DNA of 22,194 bases from Deltaproteobacteria bacterium (GCA_030593645.1 JAUVGT010000021.1:1-22194), one strand, 5' to 3'. Shown: positions 8,709-16,311, numbered from the stretch's first letter. A program made the numbers and translations. Notes: generated by a model not told the origin, from the sequence alone.

Positions 8709-8722
8709 TTGAAACTTTTCAA
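8709..8722. promoter_or_regulatory. Candidate activator-binding site 1 (TTGAA-N4-TTCAA)
   Basis: The perfect inverted repeat TTGAA-ACTT-TTCAA lies 3 bp after the activator's stop codon and ends 151 bp before the -24 box of the downstream sigma-54 promoter, a normal distance for an enhancer site. A second half-like ACTTGAA follows at 8727. The same TTGAA-N4-TTCAA pattern occurs at 16192-16205 ahead of the second sigma-54 promoter. Assignment to the RtcR-like protein is inference from position and recurrence. Confidence 0.6.
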
Positions 8723-8873
8723 CCCGACTTGAATCCAAACCTTATCCTTTAATCTTTTTTTTAAGAACCTCGATCTAATTTCAAATCACTCAATATCTTT
8801 CATTCCCTTTAAGCCACTGTAATTTATACCCATATAATTTTTCTTAAAAATTTTTTCTCTCTTTATGAACCTA

Positions 8874-8889
8874 TGGCATACGGGTTGCT
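8874..8889 (+). promoter_or_regulatory. Sigma-54 promoter 1
   Basis: The sequence TGGCAT-ACGGG-TTGCT matches the -24/-12 consensus TGGCAC-N5-TTGCW with one mismatch and exact spacing. Transcription should start near 8900. It lies in a 200 bp AT-rich gap directly after the gene for a sigma-54 activator and reads into the RNA element and operon that follow. Confidence 0.85.
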
Positions 8890-8939
8890 AAAGAATTCAA
8901 GTTATTAAATCTATGTTTATTGATTTTCCTTCAACCGAA

Positions 8940-8961
8940 AGGAGGCATTATGGGCCACTAA
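8940..8961 (+). other. Mini-ORF 1 with strong ribosome site (three sense codons)
   Basis: AGGAGG at 8940-8945 is followed, 4 bases on, by ATG-GGC-CAC-TAA (8950-8961). The same layout is found in the third RNA copy (GGGAGG, 4 bases, ATG-GAC-GGC-TAA at 16341-16352). In both, the stop codon is followed by G and then ten bases before the RNA core. A conserved start-plus-stop this short is more likely a regulatory ribosome-loading site than a product gene. Confidence 0.5.
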
Positions 8962-8971
8962 GAATTATTGA

Positions 8972-9022
8972 AATCCTGCTGATCTTCAAGCCGGGTCTGT
9001 AGCACCTGGGAACAGAATGCTT
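8972..9022 (+). ncRNA. Pseudoknot-forming RNA element, copy 1
   Basis: This is one of three copies of an unrecognised RNA motif (others 9313-9364 and 16363-16414). Shared parts are CTGCTG, then CCGGGT (8991-8996), a 7-base loop ending AGC, ACCTGG (9004-9009), GAACAGAA and GCTT. CCGGGU pairs with ACCUGG (one G-U). The loop AGC can pair with the downstream GCU to make an H-type pseudoknot; in this copy the pairing extends as AGCA/UGCU. An outer stem AUCCUG/CAGAAU can close the whole. It lies ~70 bases into the sigma-54 transcript and upstream of the 57-aa gene. Function unknown: riboswitch, small RNA or protein-binding site are all possible. Confidence 0.65.
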
Positions 9023-9062
9023 CCAAATTATCGACCACTTAAAACATTAAAGGAGGTACATC

Positions 9063-9236
9063 ATGGGAAAAGATCATCACACTAAAGGACAGAAAGATCA
9101 GAAAAAAAGCCGGAAAGACAGTACTTTGGACATTATCCTTTCAGGAGGCTCGAGTCCGCATTATAAACCCCCTAAAGGAAAATCGAATCATAAGCGTTAC
9201 AAATCCGGATGGGACAATGCCAGGAAGAAGTCATAG
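9063..9236 (+). CDS. Small basic protein (57 aa), unknown
   Basis: A strong ribosome site AAAGGAGG lies 6 bp before the ATG, and the ORF closes cleanly with TAG. The protein begins MGKDHHTKGQKDQKKSRKD, is very rich in Lys, His, Ser and Gly, and has one short hydrophobic patch (LDIILSGG). It has no cysteines and looks largely unfolded, as expected for an RNA- or DNA-binding peptide. It is the first real gene of the sigma-54 unit and lies between RNA copies 1 and 2. The first gene of the second unit likewise begins MGK after an almost identical ribosome site and is also strongly basic at its N-terminus. No family recognised. Confidence 0.65.
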   Translation: MGKDHHTKGQKDQKKSRKDSTLDIILSGGSSPHYKPPKGKSNHKRYKSGWDNARKKS

Positions 9237-9312
9237 AATACACATGTTCAGTCACGGCATGAATGGGTCAATCCATAATTCAAAGGAGACACCGGAAGAA
9301 AAAGAGAATAGA

Positions 9313-9364
9313 AATTCTGCTGCTCGTCAAGCCGGGTAAAAAGCACCTGGGAACAGAAGCTTTT
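9313..9364 (+). ncRNA. Pseudoknot-forming RNA element, copy 2
   Basis: This is the second copy of the motif, in the 375-base gap between the 57-aa gene and the vWA gene. CCGGGT is at 9332-9337, the loop AAAAAGC at 9338-9344, ACCTGG at 9345-9350, CAGAA at 9354-9358 and GCTTTT at 9359-9364. Loop AAAAGC pairs with GCUUUU over six bases, the longest pseudoknot of the three. The outer stem UUCUG/CAGAA is perfect. Unlike copies 1 and 3, it has no mini-ORF and no sigma-54 promoter of its own. The rest of the gap holds the second conserved element at 9466-9525. Confidence 0.65.
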
Positions 9365-9465
9365 AAGTAAGACTCTTCATCTCCAATATGTTCGCTGCTT
9401 TTCATGAGTACGGTTGCAGAGCTGCCGGTTCAATATTTAATAGACAAGAAAATGATAAATCTGCA

Positions 9466-9525
9466 TTAGCCCAACTGAGGTTCAACACTCTGTAGGCTGT
9501 ATCGAAAACAACGGGACAGTTGCGT
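9466..9525 (+). ncRNA. Second conserved RNA element, downstream of copy 2
   Basis: This stretch matches 16551-16607: TTAGCCCAAC, then a GGT/AC hairpin, CTGTA-GGCTG-ATC, an A-run, and GGA-AGTT. AGCC and GGCT can pair to close a small hairpin. It starts about 100 bases after RNA copy 2 and ends about 85 bases before the vWA start codon. An inverted repeat ACAGTT/AACTGT (9516-9521 and 9530-9535) overlaps its end. Copy 1 has no such partner. It may be the 3' part of one ~200-250-base RNA; function unknown. Confidence 0.5.
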
Positions 9526-9611
9526 TCAAAACTGTTCGTTTGATTATTTTCAATCCGGATAGTTGGGCAACTAAAACAGACATCATTTATTTTAATAGCG
9601 GAGGTGAAAAG

Positions 9612-10295
9612 ATGAATAGAATATTGACAGGCATTTATATCCTTATCGGCTCTTTGATGACGGTTACGGCTTTTGCGGAAAATCATGTGGTCATTTTCGG
9701 TCTTGACGAAACCGGTTCATATTCCTTCAGGGAAAGGGCTGTTTCCATTGCGAAAAGTGTTATCCGCGATCTTAAGCCGGGTGATATTTTCTATCTCCGG
9801 CGAATCACCGAAAAATCGTATATTGACTCTTGCGCTGTATTCCGTCTCGAACTCCCGAAGATCGGTAACCCGCCTAAAAATAAATTTGACAAAAACTCCC
9901 GTAAAAACTGGAACAGAAAACTCAAAAAGATCATGCTGCTCAAGTCACGGGCCGCTTCTTTATTAGCCAAGCTCCAGCCGGTCAAATCACGCAAAACGGA
10001 CATATGGGGTTTTTTGGCCGCAGCCGCCGATCGCATCCAGGTTGAAATTAAGCAGGGAAGTAAACCTGTGATTATCATTACCTCTGACATGCAGGATAAT
10101 TGTAACCGGACGATCCAGGTTGATCTCAAAGGAGCTGAAGTGGTGATCGCTGGATTTGAATCGACTGCCGATCCGAGGAAAACTCAATCGATAAGATCAA
10201 ACTGGGAAAAAGTTCTCAAGCGATGCAATGCATCTGTAGTTACTTTTTTACCGCCGGATTTCGGTAATAAAATAATCATTTCAAGGAGTAATTAA
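9612..10295 (+). CDS. Exported von Willebrand factor A (vWA) domain protein
   Basis: The start at 9612 is chosen over the ATG at 9540 because GGAGGTG lies 5-6 bp upstream and a signal peptide follows at once: NR, a hydrophobic core to ~residue 18, and the cleavage-like site AFA-EN at 20-24. The mature part (~205 residues) is a vWA-type fold: strand VVIFGLDETGSYSF with a metal site D32-x-T-x-S36 (DxSxS-like), a helix with KTDIWGFLAAAADRI, and strand PVIIITSDMQDN. vWA domains bind partners through a metal ion. Because a membrane protein and an AAA+ ATPase follow, this could be the periplasmic part of an envelope complex. The next gene begins immediately after its stop codon. Exact function unknown. 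Confidence 0.8.
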   Translation: MNRILTGIYILIGSLMTVTAFAENHVVIFGLDETGSYSFRERAVSIAKSVIRDLKPGDIFYLRRITEKSYIDSCAVFRLELPKIGNPPKNKFDKNSRKNWNRKLKKIMLLKSRAASLLAKLQPVKSRKTDIWGFLAAAADRIQVEIKQGSKPVIIITSDMQDNCNRTIQVDLKGAEVVIAGFESTADPRKTQSIRSNWEKVLKRCNASVVTFLPPDFGNKIIISRSN

Positions 10296-11432
10296 ATGTC
10301 CGGAACCTCAATATGGATTCATATCGTGCTGTTCATTATTCTGGGAATTGGATTTTGCTGTTTTGTTGCGGCCTTTGCAGAATCGATCCGGATGATGTTT
10401 ATGGGCTTTATGAACGTATTTTACCGCCCTCTTTTTATCATTCAGGAGAGAACAACACTCTGGCTCAGCACCGTCAAAACATGGCTTTTAAAACAGCTTG
10501 AAGACGAATCGGAACGTAAGGGTGACGGTCCGATATACTATATTATCGGATCGGTAATATATTCGATTCTTACGGTTTGTTTCATCATGTGTGATTTTGG
10601 AATGATTGTCATGACTGCGGAAGCAATGGGTTTGGATGAAGCTTCTGTCCAGCTTCCCATTGACACAGCGACCTTGACTGCGGCTACCCTGGTAACCACA
10701 TCGCTGTTCTGGGGGGCCTTGTTTTTTGATCTTCTGGGTGTCACCCGTTTGGCACCCTGGAAAAAATCGCTTACTGCGGGATTTCGCCGGACATTTATGG
10801 TGCTCTCGGTCCTGTTTTTTACAATATCATTATTTGTTGGTGTTTCAATGGCATACTGGAGGGCATATATGACCACCGATTTTGCATCGGATGATGAAAC
10901 ATCCGTGACCGCGGGTTTAAATGATGATCTGGGAGGTCTGGTGGTTTCTCAAGCCAGCAGCATGGAAGTAAATGATATTCAGATGAACCCTGCCATGGTA
11001 GAAGAACCATCCACCGGTGAGAGATCAACAAATTGGGTTATATATGCCTGTTTAATTGGAATTTCTGGACTGAGTATTTCCGCAACCGCTTTTAGTGTTG
11101 TGGGCTTGATCATCTTACTGAAATTTATAATTCTGATACTCATTTTTCTGGGCATACTGCCGCTGCTTCCTGTGGCGTTTGCTGCATGGCTGTTATCAAC
11201 CATCTTAAACCTGGCTTTTAATGCGATTGAACGGACGGTGGATTTCTTTATTCAAGTTGGCAGCAGTATTTTAAGACGATTTGGATGGCAGCCTTCTCCA
11301 TCTGAACATCATTCGGATGGAGAAAGTTCCACCAATGACGACAACATTGAGAACAACAATTCTAAAATAGAACACGATCACCCTGGGCCGTCTCAACCAG
11401 ATCCCGGCTTTAACCCATTTCCAGCGAGGTAA
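10296..11432 (+). CDS. Polytopic inner-membrane protein, unknown
   Basis: The ATG directly follows the stop of the vWA gene, with the ribosome site AAGGAG just before it. The 378-residue protein has about six membrane segments: 6-28, 80-108, 126-148, 167-190 and a long hydrophobic block 247-306 that probably crosses twice. A soluble loop of ~55 residues lies between segments 4 and 5. The ~50-residue C-terminal tail is polar, rich in Asp, Ser, Asn and Pro, and probably disordered. I recognise no family. Tight linkage to a secreted vWA protein and a cytosolic AAA+ ATPase suggests it is the membrane anchor or channel of one complex. Confidence 0.8.
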   Translation: MSGTSIWIHIVLFIILGIGFCCFVAAFAESIRMMFMGFMNVFYRPLFIIQERTTLWLSTVKTWLLKQLEDESERKGDGPIYYIIGSVIYSILTVCFIMCDFGMIVMTAEAMGLDEASVQLPIDTATLTAATLVTTSLFWGALFFDLLGVTRLAPWKKSLTAGFRRTFMVLSVLFFTISLFVGVSMAYWRAYMTTDFASDDETSVTAGLNDDLGGLVVSQASSMEVNDIQMNPAMVEEPSTGERSTNWVIYACLIGISGLSISATAFSVVGLIILLKFIILILIFLGILPLLPVAFAAWLLSTILNLAFNAIERTVDFFIQVGSSILRRFGWQPSPSEHHSDGESSTNDDNIENNNSKIEHDHPGPSQPDPGFNPFPAR

Positions 11433-11436
11433 AATA

Positions 11437-12270
11437 ATGAGTGAATATACTTTATACAGCACAACAATAATGGACGGAAGTTCAGGCAGAGTGATCCTTG
11501 ATGCGTTAAGGAAGCAGGGAATATATTTTCATGATGCAGGTGCCTGGTCCACCGCCAGAAAGCGGGTAGAAGAACTTGAGCTAAATTTGACTAAAGAAAT
11601 GGAGAAGTTATGTTCAATACCATGTGATAATACGTCTGACAGTATCGCTTTAAAAGAGATTAAACGGCTTGAAGCAATGGTTTCTGCATTTTCGGAAGTT
11701 GAGGCGTTCAGCGCTTACGCAAAAGCGATATACGATACAGAGCTTGAGGATATTCATACCTCTCTTGCTGCGCTTAAAAATAAATCAATAAATTCCAATA
11801 ACATCCCGGCTGTTGAAAAGTCGGCGATACAAATTCAAAAAAGGTTGGAAAGACTTTCAACCGCTACCCAGAAGGGACTCTGCCATGTAGAAAGGGGTGT
11901 ATTATTCTATGCAGTCAGGTCGTCACTTAGCGATCTCGGATACCAGACAGAAGCAGGAAAGAATACACTCAAGGCTGTTTCAGGAGTAAATTTCATCGGT
12001 GTGGGTATTAATGAACTGGGAGAATTATCGCTCGATCTGTCCGGTTTTTCCGGCCTTTCCTGCATGAAAGAGACGGCCAAAATCGAAAATGAATTAAAAA
12101 AACGGGGAATAAGCTTAAGTCGAGCATCCTCACAGCTGCCCCGTAATTCAAAAGTTAGAACTCTGTCAAAACATTTGAACCCTGAGTTTCCAGAATTTAA
12201 AAAAAATAGAAGCCAAAAGAAATCGGGATTGAAAGAACCTGTTTTTGTAAAAACTAAAAGGAGTGGATGA
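11437..12270 (+). CDS. Helical protein of unknown function (277 aa)
   Basis: The start is 5 bp past the previous stop, with GAGG ~8 bp upstream. The protein is soluble. Residues ~35-165 are strongly helical and look like coiled coil (ELELNLTKEMEKLC, QIQKRLERLSTATQKG). A small alpha-beta stretch around 165-215 ends in GVGINELGELSLDLSGFSG. The last ~60 residues are Lys/Arg/Ser-rich and probably disordered. No family recognised. Its stop overlaps the start of the AAA+ gene (ATGA), so the two are probably made together and may work as ATPase and adaptor. Confidence 0.7.
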   Translation: MSEYTLYSTTIMDGSSGRVILDALRKQGIYFHDAGAWSTARKRVEELELNLTKEMEKLCSIPCDNTSDSIALKEIKRLEAMVSAFSEVEAFSAYAKAIYDTELEDIHTSLAALKNKSINSNNIPAVEKSAIQIQKRLERLSTATQKGLCHVERGVLFYAVRSSLSDLGYQTEAGKNTLKAVSGVNFIGVGINELGELSLDLSGFSGLSCMKETAKIENELKKRGISLSRASSQLPRNSKVRTLSKHLNPEFPEFKKNRSQKKSGLKEPVFVKTKRSG

Positions 12271-14033
12271 ATATGAAACCAGGATTTATCACACAGATGG
12301 AAGAGGCTTTTGCTGTGAGGCAGCATGTGATTCTGACATTGAATACAGAGGACCGTTTTTATTTTCCTGAAGAGAAAATCGGTCCTGCGAATTTAAACTA
12401 TTTTCTGGCTGAGTTCTTCTCGCGGCTGGGATACAGAATTGCACAGTATGCCCCGAGTTTGGGCGCGCGAGAAATATCTTCAGATAGTAGTAATTCTAAT
12501 GCGATAAAAGGCTTGTCATCCAAAAGTGATCCTGTTGATATTTTGAACCATTTGAGTTCGCTATTGAGAAACGACCAGGAAAAATGGATTGTCCTGGTAC
12601 TGCACGCGGAAAGGATTGTTCCATCCCGTGAATATAGCGGGAGCCGTGAACAGGACAGTGGTCAATTTGCCGAAATCATGCATACCCTGGGTCTTGATGA
12701 TGGAATTGCCTCCGGTGATTCCCGCCTGGTCCTCGTGACCTTCAATGGTATGCCGGAGGATTTAATCACACGCTCACGCGGTTTTCGTTCAATAGAAATT
12801 GGACTGCCATGCCTGGAGGAACGCAAGGCATTTATTGATTTTTTAGAAGGGTTAGCAGAATCAGGATGTCAGGATTTCGGAAAACGTGAAGCGGACCTGG
12901 GAAGTGACGGCCTGGCAAGACTGACTTCCGGTATGCCGCTCGCAGGTGTGGAAGCAGCTTATCGATCCGCGGGACATTTCAATAAGCCGATGTCCTGTGA
13001 TCAAATTCGTTTAGATAAGGCGCGAACCATTCGAAACCTTGCCAGGGATCTTCTGGAAGTTTCTGAACCTCAAGAAGGTTTTGAAGGTGTCGCGGGCTTA
13101 AACAGCATCAAGGATTATTTTACTGATTTGATTCCGCAGATCAAAGCGGGAAGACCCGGTGTCCCCCAGGCATTTTTACTTCAGGGTGTACCCGGCTGCG
13201 GAAAATCACATCTGGTCAAGGCCCTTTCAAAAGTACTGGATTGGCCGCTGTTGGAACTCAGAAATGTACGCAGTCCCTTTGTCGGGCAAAGTGAAATGAA
13301 TATGGAACATGTTATCCGAATCGTGGAGCAGCTCCAACCCGCGATTTTATTTTTCGATGAAATCGATCAGAGTCTAGGTCAAAGAGGAACAGGCGCTTCC
13401 GGAGACTCAGGGACTTCCGAAAGGATGCTCGCACGAATATTTACATGGCTTGGATCTCTTCACCTTCGAGGAAAACTCCTTTTTATCGGTGCGACAAACC
13501 GTCCGGATCTTCTTGATCCTGCCATGCTCGACAGGTTCGGCGTATCCATACCATTTATCAAACCCGGATTGAATGAACTAAAAGAATTAATACCAATTTT
13601 ACTCAATCGTTTTGAAAGAGGCATTAAGGGCGCTGCACAGGATGAAATCATTTATGACATGCACCGTATTTTTCCAACGGGCCGTGGATTACAGGAAATA
13701 TTAATCGATGCGGGAATGAGTGCGGACCGTGAAAAAAATCAAATGGGTTCAGACATTGAAAAGAGGCATCTTACTCATGCTCTTAAAAACTTTATCGATC
13801 GTGAAGATGAAATTGAAATGGATTTTATTGCCCTGGTTTCTCTCTCGCTTTGCAGCCTTCAATCTTTACTGCCGTGGAATAATGCTCATGGGCTGCGGAA
13901 TGACGGTCATATTCCTGATAAATTTATTGAATCCGGTATTGTCAGTCACGATGGCCGGTTAATACGAGCAAAACTTTTTAAAGTAATCTCCGAAATAAAA
14001 AAACAGCGCCACACAGAAAGGATCATGCGGTAA
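12267..14033 (+). CDS. AAA+ ATPase, Ycf46-like architecture
   Basis: This is a 588-residue ATPase. Residues ~1-260 are a degenerate NTPase-like region (EKWIVLVLHAERI, RLVLVTFNGMPEDL, GLPCLEERKAFIDFL) leading to a helical part. The active AAA+ domain follows: Walker A GVPGCGKS at 307-314, Walker B AILFFDEID with Asp364-Glu365, sensor LLFIGATNRPDLLDP, then an Arg in the DRFG segment. The N-terminal inactive half plus the FEGVAGLNSIKDYF entry resembles Ycf46/FtsH-type classical AAA ATPases, but without a protease domain: there is no HExxH. It would remodel a protein or nucleic-acid partner. The start overlaps the previous stop by 4 bp, and the DegT gene starts right after its own stop. Confidence 0.85.
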   Translation: MNMKPGFITQMEEAFAVRQHVILTLNTEDRFYFPEEKIGPANLNYFLAEFFSRLGYRIAQYAPSLGAREISSDSSNSNAIKGLSSKSDPVDILNHLSSLLRNDQEKWIVLVLHAERIVPSREYSGSREQDSGQFAEIMHTLGLDDGIASGDSRLVLVTFNGMPEDLITRSRGFRSIEIGLPCLEERKAFIDFLEGLAESGCQDFGKREADLGSDGLARLTSGMPLAGVEAAYRSAGHFNKPMSCDQIRLDKARTIRNLARDLLEVSEPQEGFEGVAGLNSIKDYFTDLIPQIKAGRPGVPQAFLLQGVPGCGKSHLVKALSKVLDWPLLELRNVRSPFVGQSEMNMEHVIRIVEQLQPAILFFDEIDQSLGQRGTGASGDSGTSERMLARIFTWLGSLHLRGKLLFIGATNRPDLLDPAMLDRFGVSIPFIKPGLNELKELIPILLNRFERGIKGAAQDEIIYDMHRIFPTGRGLQEILIDAGMSADREKNQMGSDIEKRHLTHALKNFIDREDEIEMDFIALVSLSLCSLQSLLPWNNAHGLRNDGHIPDKFIESGIVSHDGRLIRAKLFKVISEIKKQRHTERIMR

Positions 14034-15227
14034 ATGATACACACTCAAAATAAAATTCAACATCCTGGATGCATGACAGAAAATCAGGTCACATCATTAC
14101 TTAATGCCATGAAAAACGCCGGAAATGATCCTACCCTTCTTTGTAATTTAGAAGGTTGCGGTATGGTTTCAAAGCTTGAAAATAAGTTCGCAAAATTATG
14201 CGATACGCGTTTTGCCCTGGCGGTTTCAAGCGGCACTGCGGCTGTTCATTCTGCTCTGCTTGCATGCGGTATCGGTCAGGGTGATGAGGTCATTGTGACT
14301 TCCTATTCATGGGCCCAAAGTGTCTCGCCTGTTCTTTTTTGTGGTGCCACTCCGGTATTCGCAGACATCGATCCGCAGACATTGAACATTGATCCCGCTT
14401 CCGTGGCGGACCTGATCACTTCGAAAACAAAAGCCATATTACCGGTCCACATATTTGGGCACCCGGCAGATATGGAAAAGCTCCAACAGATTGCTGATGA
14501 TGCCGGCCTGGCTTTGATATCTGATGCGGCCCATGCCCTGGGTGCCAAACTGCATAATCGCCCGATCGGCACGTGGGGCGATATCACCTGTTTTTCCCTC
14601 AGCCGGGGGAAGCTGATATCAGGCGGGGAAGGAGGTGTCATGGTAACGGGCAGTGAAAAGTTATATCAAAAGGCGTTAGGCTTGACCCAGCATCCAAAAC
14701 GCGTTTACCGGGAATTTGGACCGGAATATTATGAAGGCTACTCGCTAAACTACCGCATCCATCCCCTGGCAGCACTTCTGGCCTTTTCGGATTTTGAAGA
14801 AATAGAAAAAATTGACCAGCACCGGCATGATATTCTCGATGCGTTTCGAGCCGGTTTGGGAAAACAAAACGGTTTGTCTTTTCAGAAAAAAGTTGAAAGA
14901 TCGAATCCGGCAGCATACGGCGCACCGCTGATCTACGACAATGATAAAGACCGCATTAAATTGGCCGCTTTTGCTCAAAACGCAGGGGTTCCGGTACGTC
15001 GCGGACCAATTAAGATGCCTTTGCACCTTCGCCTGGAATACACAAACCATGTTAAGGTAAACACCCATAAAACTCATCAAAAAGGTGCCTGCCCATCGGC
15101 AGAATATCATTGCGAAAAAAAAGAGCTTTGGGCATTCGATCCATTGGACATGGATGGCATTTCTTCAGATACCGCCTGGAATATGGGACAGAAAATTTCA
15201 AAGATTTTACAGCACAATAACGTTTGA
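14034..15227 (+). CDS. DegT/DnrJ/EryC1-family PLP-dependent aminotransferase-like protein
   Basis: The 397-residue protein has full fold type I PLP enzyme features of the DegT/DnrJ/EryC1 family: AVSSGTAAVHSALLACGIGQ near residue 60, GDEVIVTSYSW, PVFADIDPQTLNID, Asp164 in ISDAAHALGA (pyridine contact), and the candidate PLP lysine Lys193 in SLSRGKLISGGEGG. These enzymes transaminate (or dehydrate) keto-sugars bound to nucleotides, usually for surface polysaccharides or antibiotics. No sugar-nucleotide genes are nearby, and the gene begins right after the AAA+ stop, so it belongs to this unit. Residues ~345-370 carry an insertion (HKTHQKGACPSAEYHC) that might bind a metal. The substrate is unknown and may be unusual. 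Confidence 0.88.
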   Translation: MIHTQNKIQHPGCMTENQVTSLLNAMKNAGNDPTLLCNLEGCGMVSKLENKFAKLCDTRFALAVSSGTAAVHSALLACGIGQGDEVIVTSYSWAQSVSPVLFCGATPVFADIDPQTLNIDPASVADLITSKTKAILPVHIFGHPADMEKLQQIADDAGLALISDAAHALGAKLHNRPIGTWGDITCFSLSRGKLISGGEGGVMVTGSEKLYQKALGLTQHPKRVYREFGPEYYEGYSLNYRIHPLAALLAFSDFEEIEKIDQHRHDILDAFRAGLGKQNGLSFQKKVERSNPAAYGAPLIYDNDKDRIKLAAFAQNAGVPVRRGPIKMPLHLRLEYTNHVKVNTHKTHQKGACPSAEYHCEKKELWAFDPLDMDGISSDTAWNMGQKISKILQHNNV

Positions 15228-15255
15228 CAGATATAGAGCACTTGGAGGAACTCTC

Positions 15256-16092
15256 GTGAAAGTTTTTATATGCAAACCCGATCTCGACACATGCCTGTGC
15301 GGTCTTCTGCTTGGTGTAAATTCAGACGATGACATACGTAATGCTAGTGGAAACGCACCTGCCCGAGAACTGGTTCACCCTGAAGCTCTTTGCATAGAGT
15401 GCGGCGGAAGCGGTCAGGTCCAGCAGAATAATTTCGATCATCATGACACAGAAGACGGTTTCCCTCCAGCCTGCAAACAGGCCTTTGATTTGCTTGGTTG
15501 CAATGATTCAAAAACTCAAAGACTTGTTTCATATGTATGTAAAGTTGACCTGAGTAGTCCGTGCGATAGATTAATTCCCTTCCCTTCCCTTTCAAATATA
15601 TTTTCAGGAATGCTTTTTGTCGAAAAATCCCCCCTTTCTCGATTTTTAAAAGGGATGGATATTCTTATGAAAGTTTTGACCGAAGGCATTGATCCGTTTT
15701 CGACTATTCCGATAATGGACGATATGAAGGAATATATCACAGCAAAAGAAAAAAACCGGATCAAGCTAGCGGGTGATTTACGGGATATAAAATATTTCAG
15801 GTCTGGAAAGGGATTAAAAATCGGTTACCTCAAGTCCGAAGGTATTGGAGGCATCTCCACTCTTTTTTCGCACGGGTGTGATATCGCTGTACTGTTTAAC
15901 CCCGCTTATGGAGATCAGGCAGTTCCTAAATTCACGATTGCCGGTAACGGTGTATGCGTTATACAGATGAAATCGGTTTTTGAAAGAGTGGAAAAGGGAT
16001 GGGGCGGACACCGGCTTATTATTGGCTCGCCCCGAACCGGAACCACAATTCCGGTTACAATACTGATTGAAAAGTTAATATTGTATCTGTGA
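15256..16092 (+). CDS. DHH/DHHA1-family phosphoesterase-like protein
   Basis: I choose GTG at 15256 because TTGGAGGAA lies just upstream and the DHH-type fold begins there; an earlier ATG at 15085 would overlap the DegT gene by 143 bp. The 278-residue protein shows DHH phosphodiesterase signatures: KPDLDT with Asp9 and Asp11 (metal pair), CGGSGQ at ~50, the namesake NFDHHDTE with Asp61-His62-His63, and a C-terminal GGHRLIIGS with Gly250-Gly251-His252 like DHHA1. Family members hydrolyse nanoRNA, cyclic di-AMP, pAp or, in one archaeal case, cyclic oligoadenylates. In an operon apparently run by a CARF activator, an attractive inference is that it removes the signal. It is small for the family and divergent, so substrate is unproven. 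Confidence 0.7.
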   Translation: MKVFICKPDLDTCLCGLLLGVNSDDDIRNASGNAPARELVHPEALCIECGGSGQVQQNNFDHHDTEDGFPPACKQAFDLLGCNDSKTQRLVSYVCKVDLSSPCDRLIPFPSLSNIFSGMLFVEKSPLSRFLKGMDILMKVLTEGIDPFSTIPIMDDMKEYITAKEKNRIKLAGDLRDIKYFRSGKGLKIGYLKSEGIGGISTLFSHGCDIAVLFNPAYGDQAVPKFTIAGNGVCVIQMKSVFERVEKGWGGHRLIIGSPRTGTTIPVTILIEKLILYL

Positions 16093-16295
16093 GAGTAAAT
16101 TGATTTTAAAAATCAAGTGAACTTTAATAGGGCCAACTCAACTTGAATTACATTGTTAATTTATAAAAATGTACCTGCTGTATATTTTCATTTGAAATAC
16201 TTCAATATATCAAAGTCAATTATATCATACTGATATTACATATATTTATTAATCTTATATATTTTCATTCATTTTTTTTTAATAACCGGTCATAC
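16093..16295. promoter_or_regulatory. Regulatory gap before operon 2, including an AT-rich palindrome
   Basis: This is very AT-rich, gene-free DNA. Right after the DHH gene lies a perfect palindrome, TTGATTTT-A-AAAATCAA, at 16100-16116. It is too weak and lacks the T-run of a standard terminator. ACTTGAA at 16141 matches the half-site seen after the activator gene. The main operator candidate, 16192-16205, is listed separately. The AT tracts at 16200-16280 could bend the DNA between enhancer and promoter. Confidence 0.45.
16192..16205. promoter_or_regulatory. Candidate activator-binding site 2 (TTGAA-N4-TTCAA)
   Basis: The perfect inverted repeat TTGAA-ATAC-TTCAA ends 90 bp before the -24 box of sigma-54 promoter 2. 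Both arms and spacing equal those of site 1 at 8709-8722, and only the central four bases differ, which is the pattern expected for a dimeric helix-turn-helix protein. No experiment supports it; the assignment rests on recurrence and placement. Confidence 0.6.
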
Positions 16296-16311
16296 TGGCA
16301 CATCAGTTGCT
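16296..16311 (+). promoter_or_regulatory. Sigma-54 promoter 2
   Basis: TGGCAC-ATCAG-TTGCT is an exact match to TGGCAC-N5-TTGCW with correct spacing. Transcription should start near 16322, only about 10 bases before the mini-ORF ribosome site. AT-rich DNA lies upstream, and the matching inverted repeat is at 16192-16205. Confidence 0.92.

Noticed and set aside
9466..9525. tRNA or Y-RNA-like gene in the second conserved element (tempting because RtcR regulons can include Ro and Y RNAs)
   Set aside because: No acceptor stem, T-loop signature or cloverleaf can be drawn, and the vWA protein here is exported and far smaller than Ro60-type proteins.
9540..9611. Upstream ATG that would lengthen the vWA protein by 24 residues
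   Set aside because: It has no ribosome site, and the signal peptide begins exactly at the ATG at 9612, which does have one.
15085..15255. Upstream ATG that would add 57 residues to the DHH-like protein
   Set aside because: It lies inside the DegT gene in another frame and lacks a ribosome site; GTG at 15256 has GGAGG upstream and starts the conserved fold.
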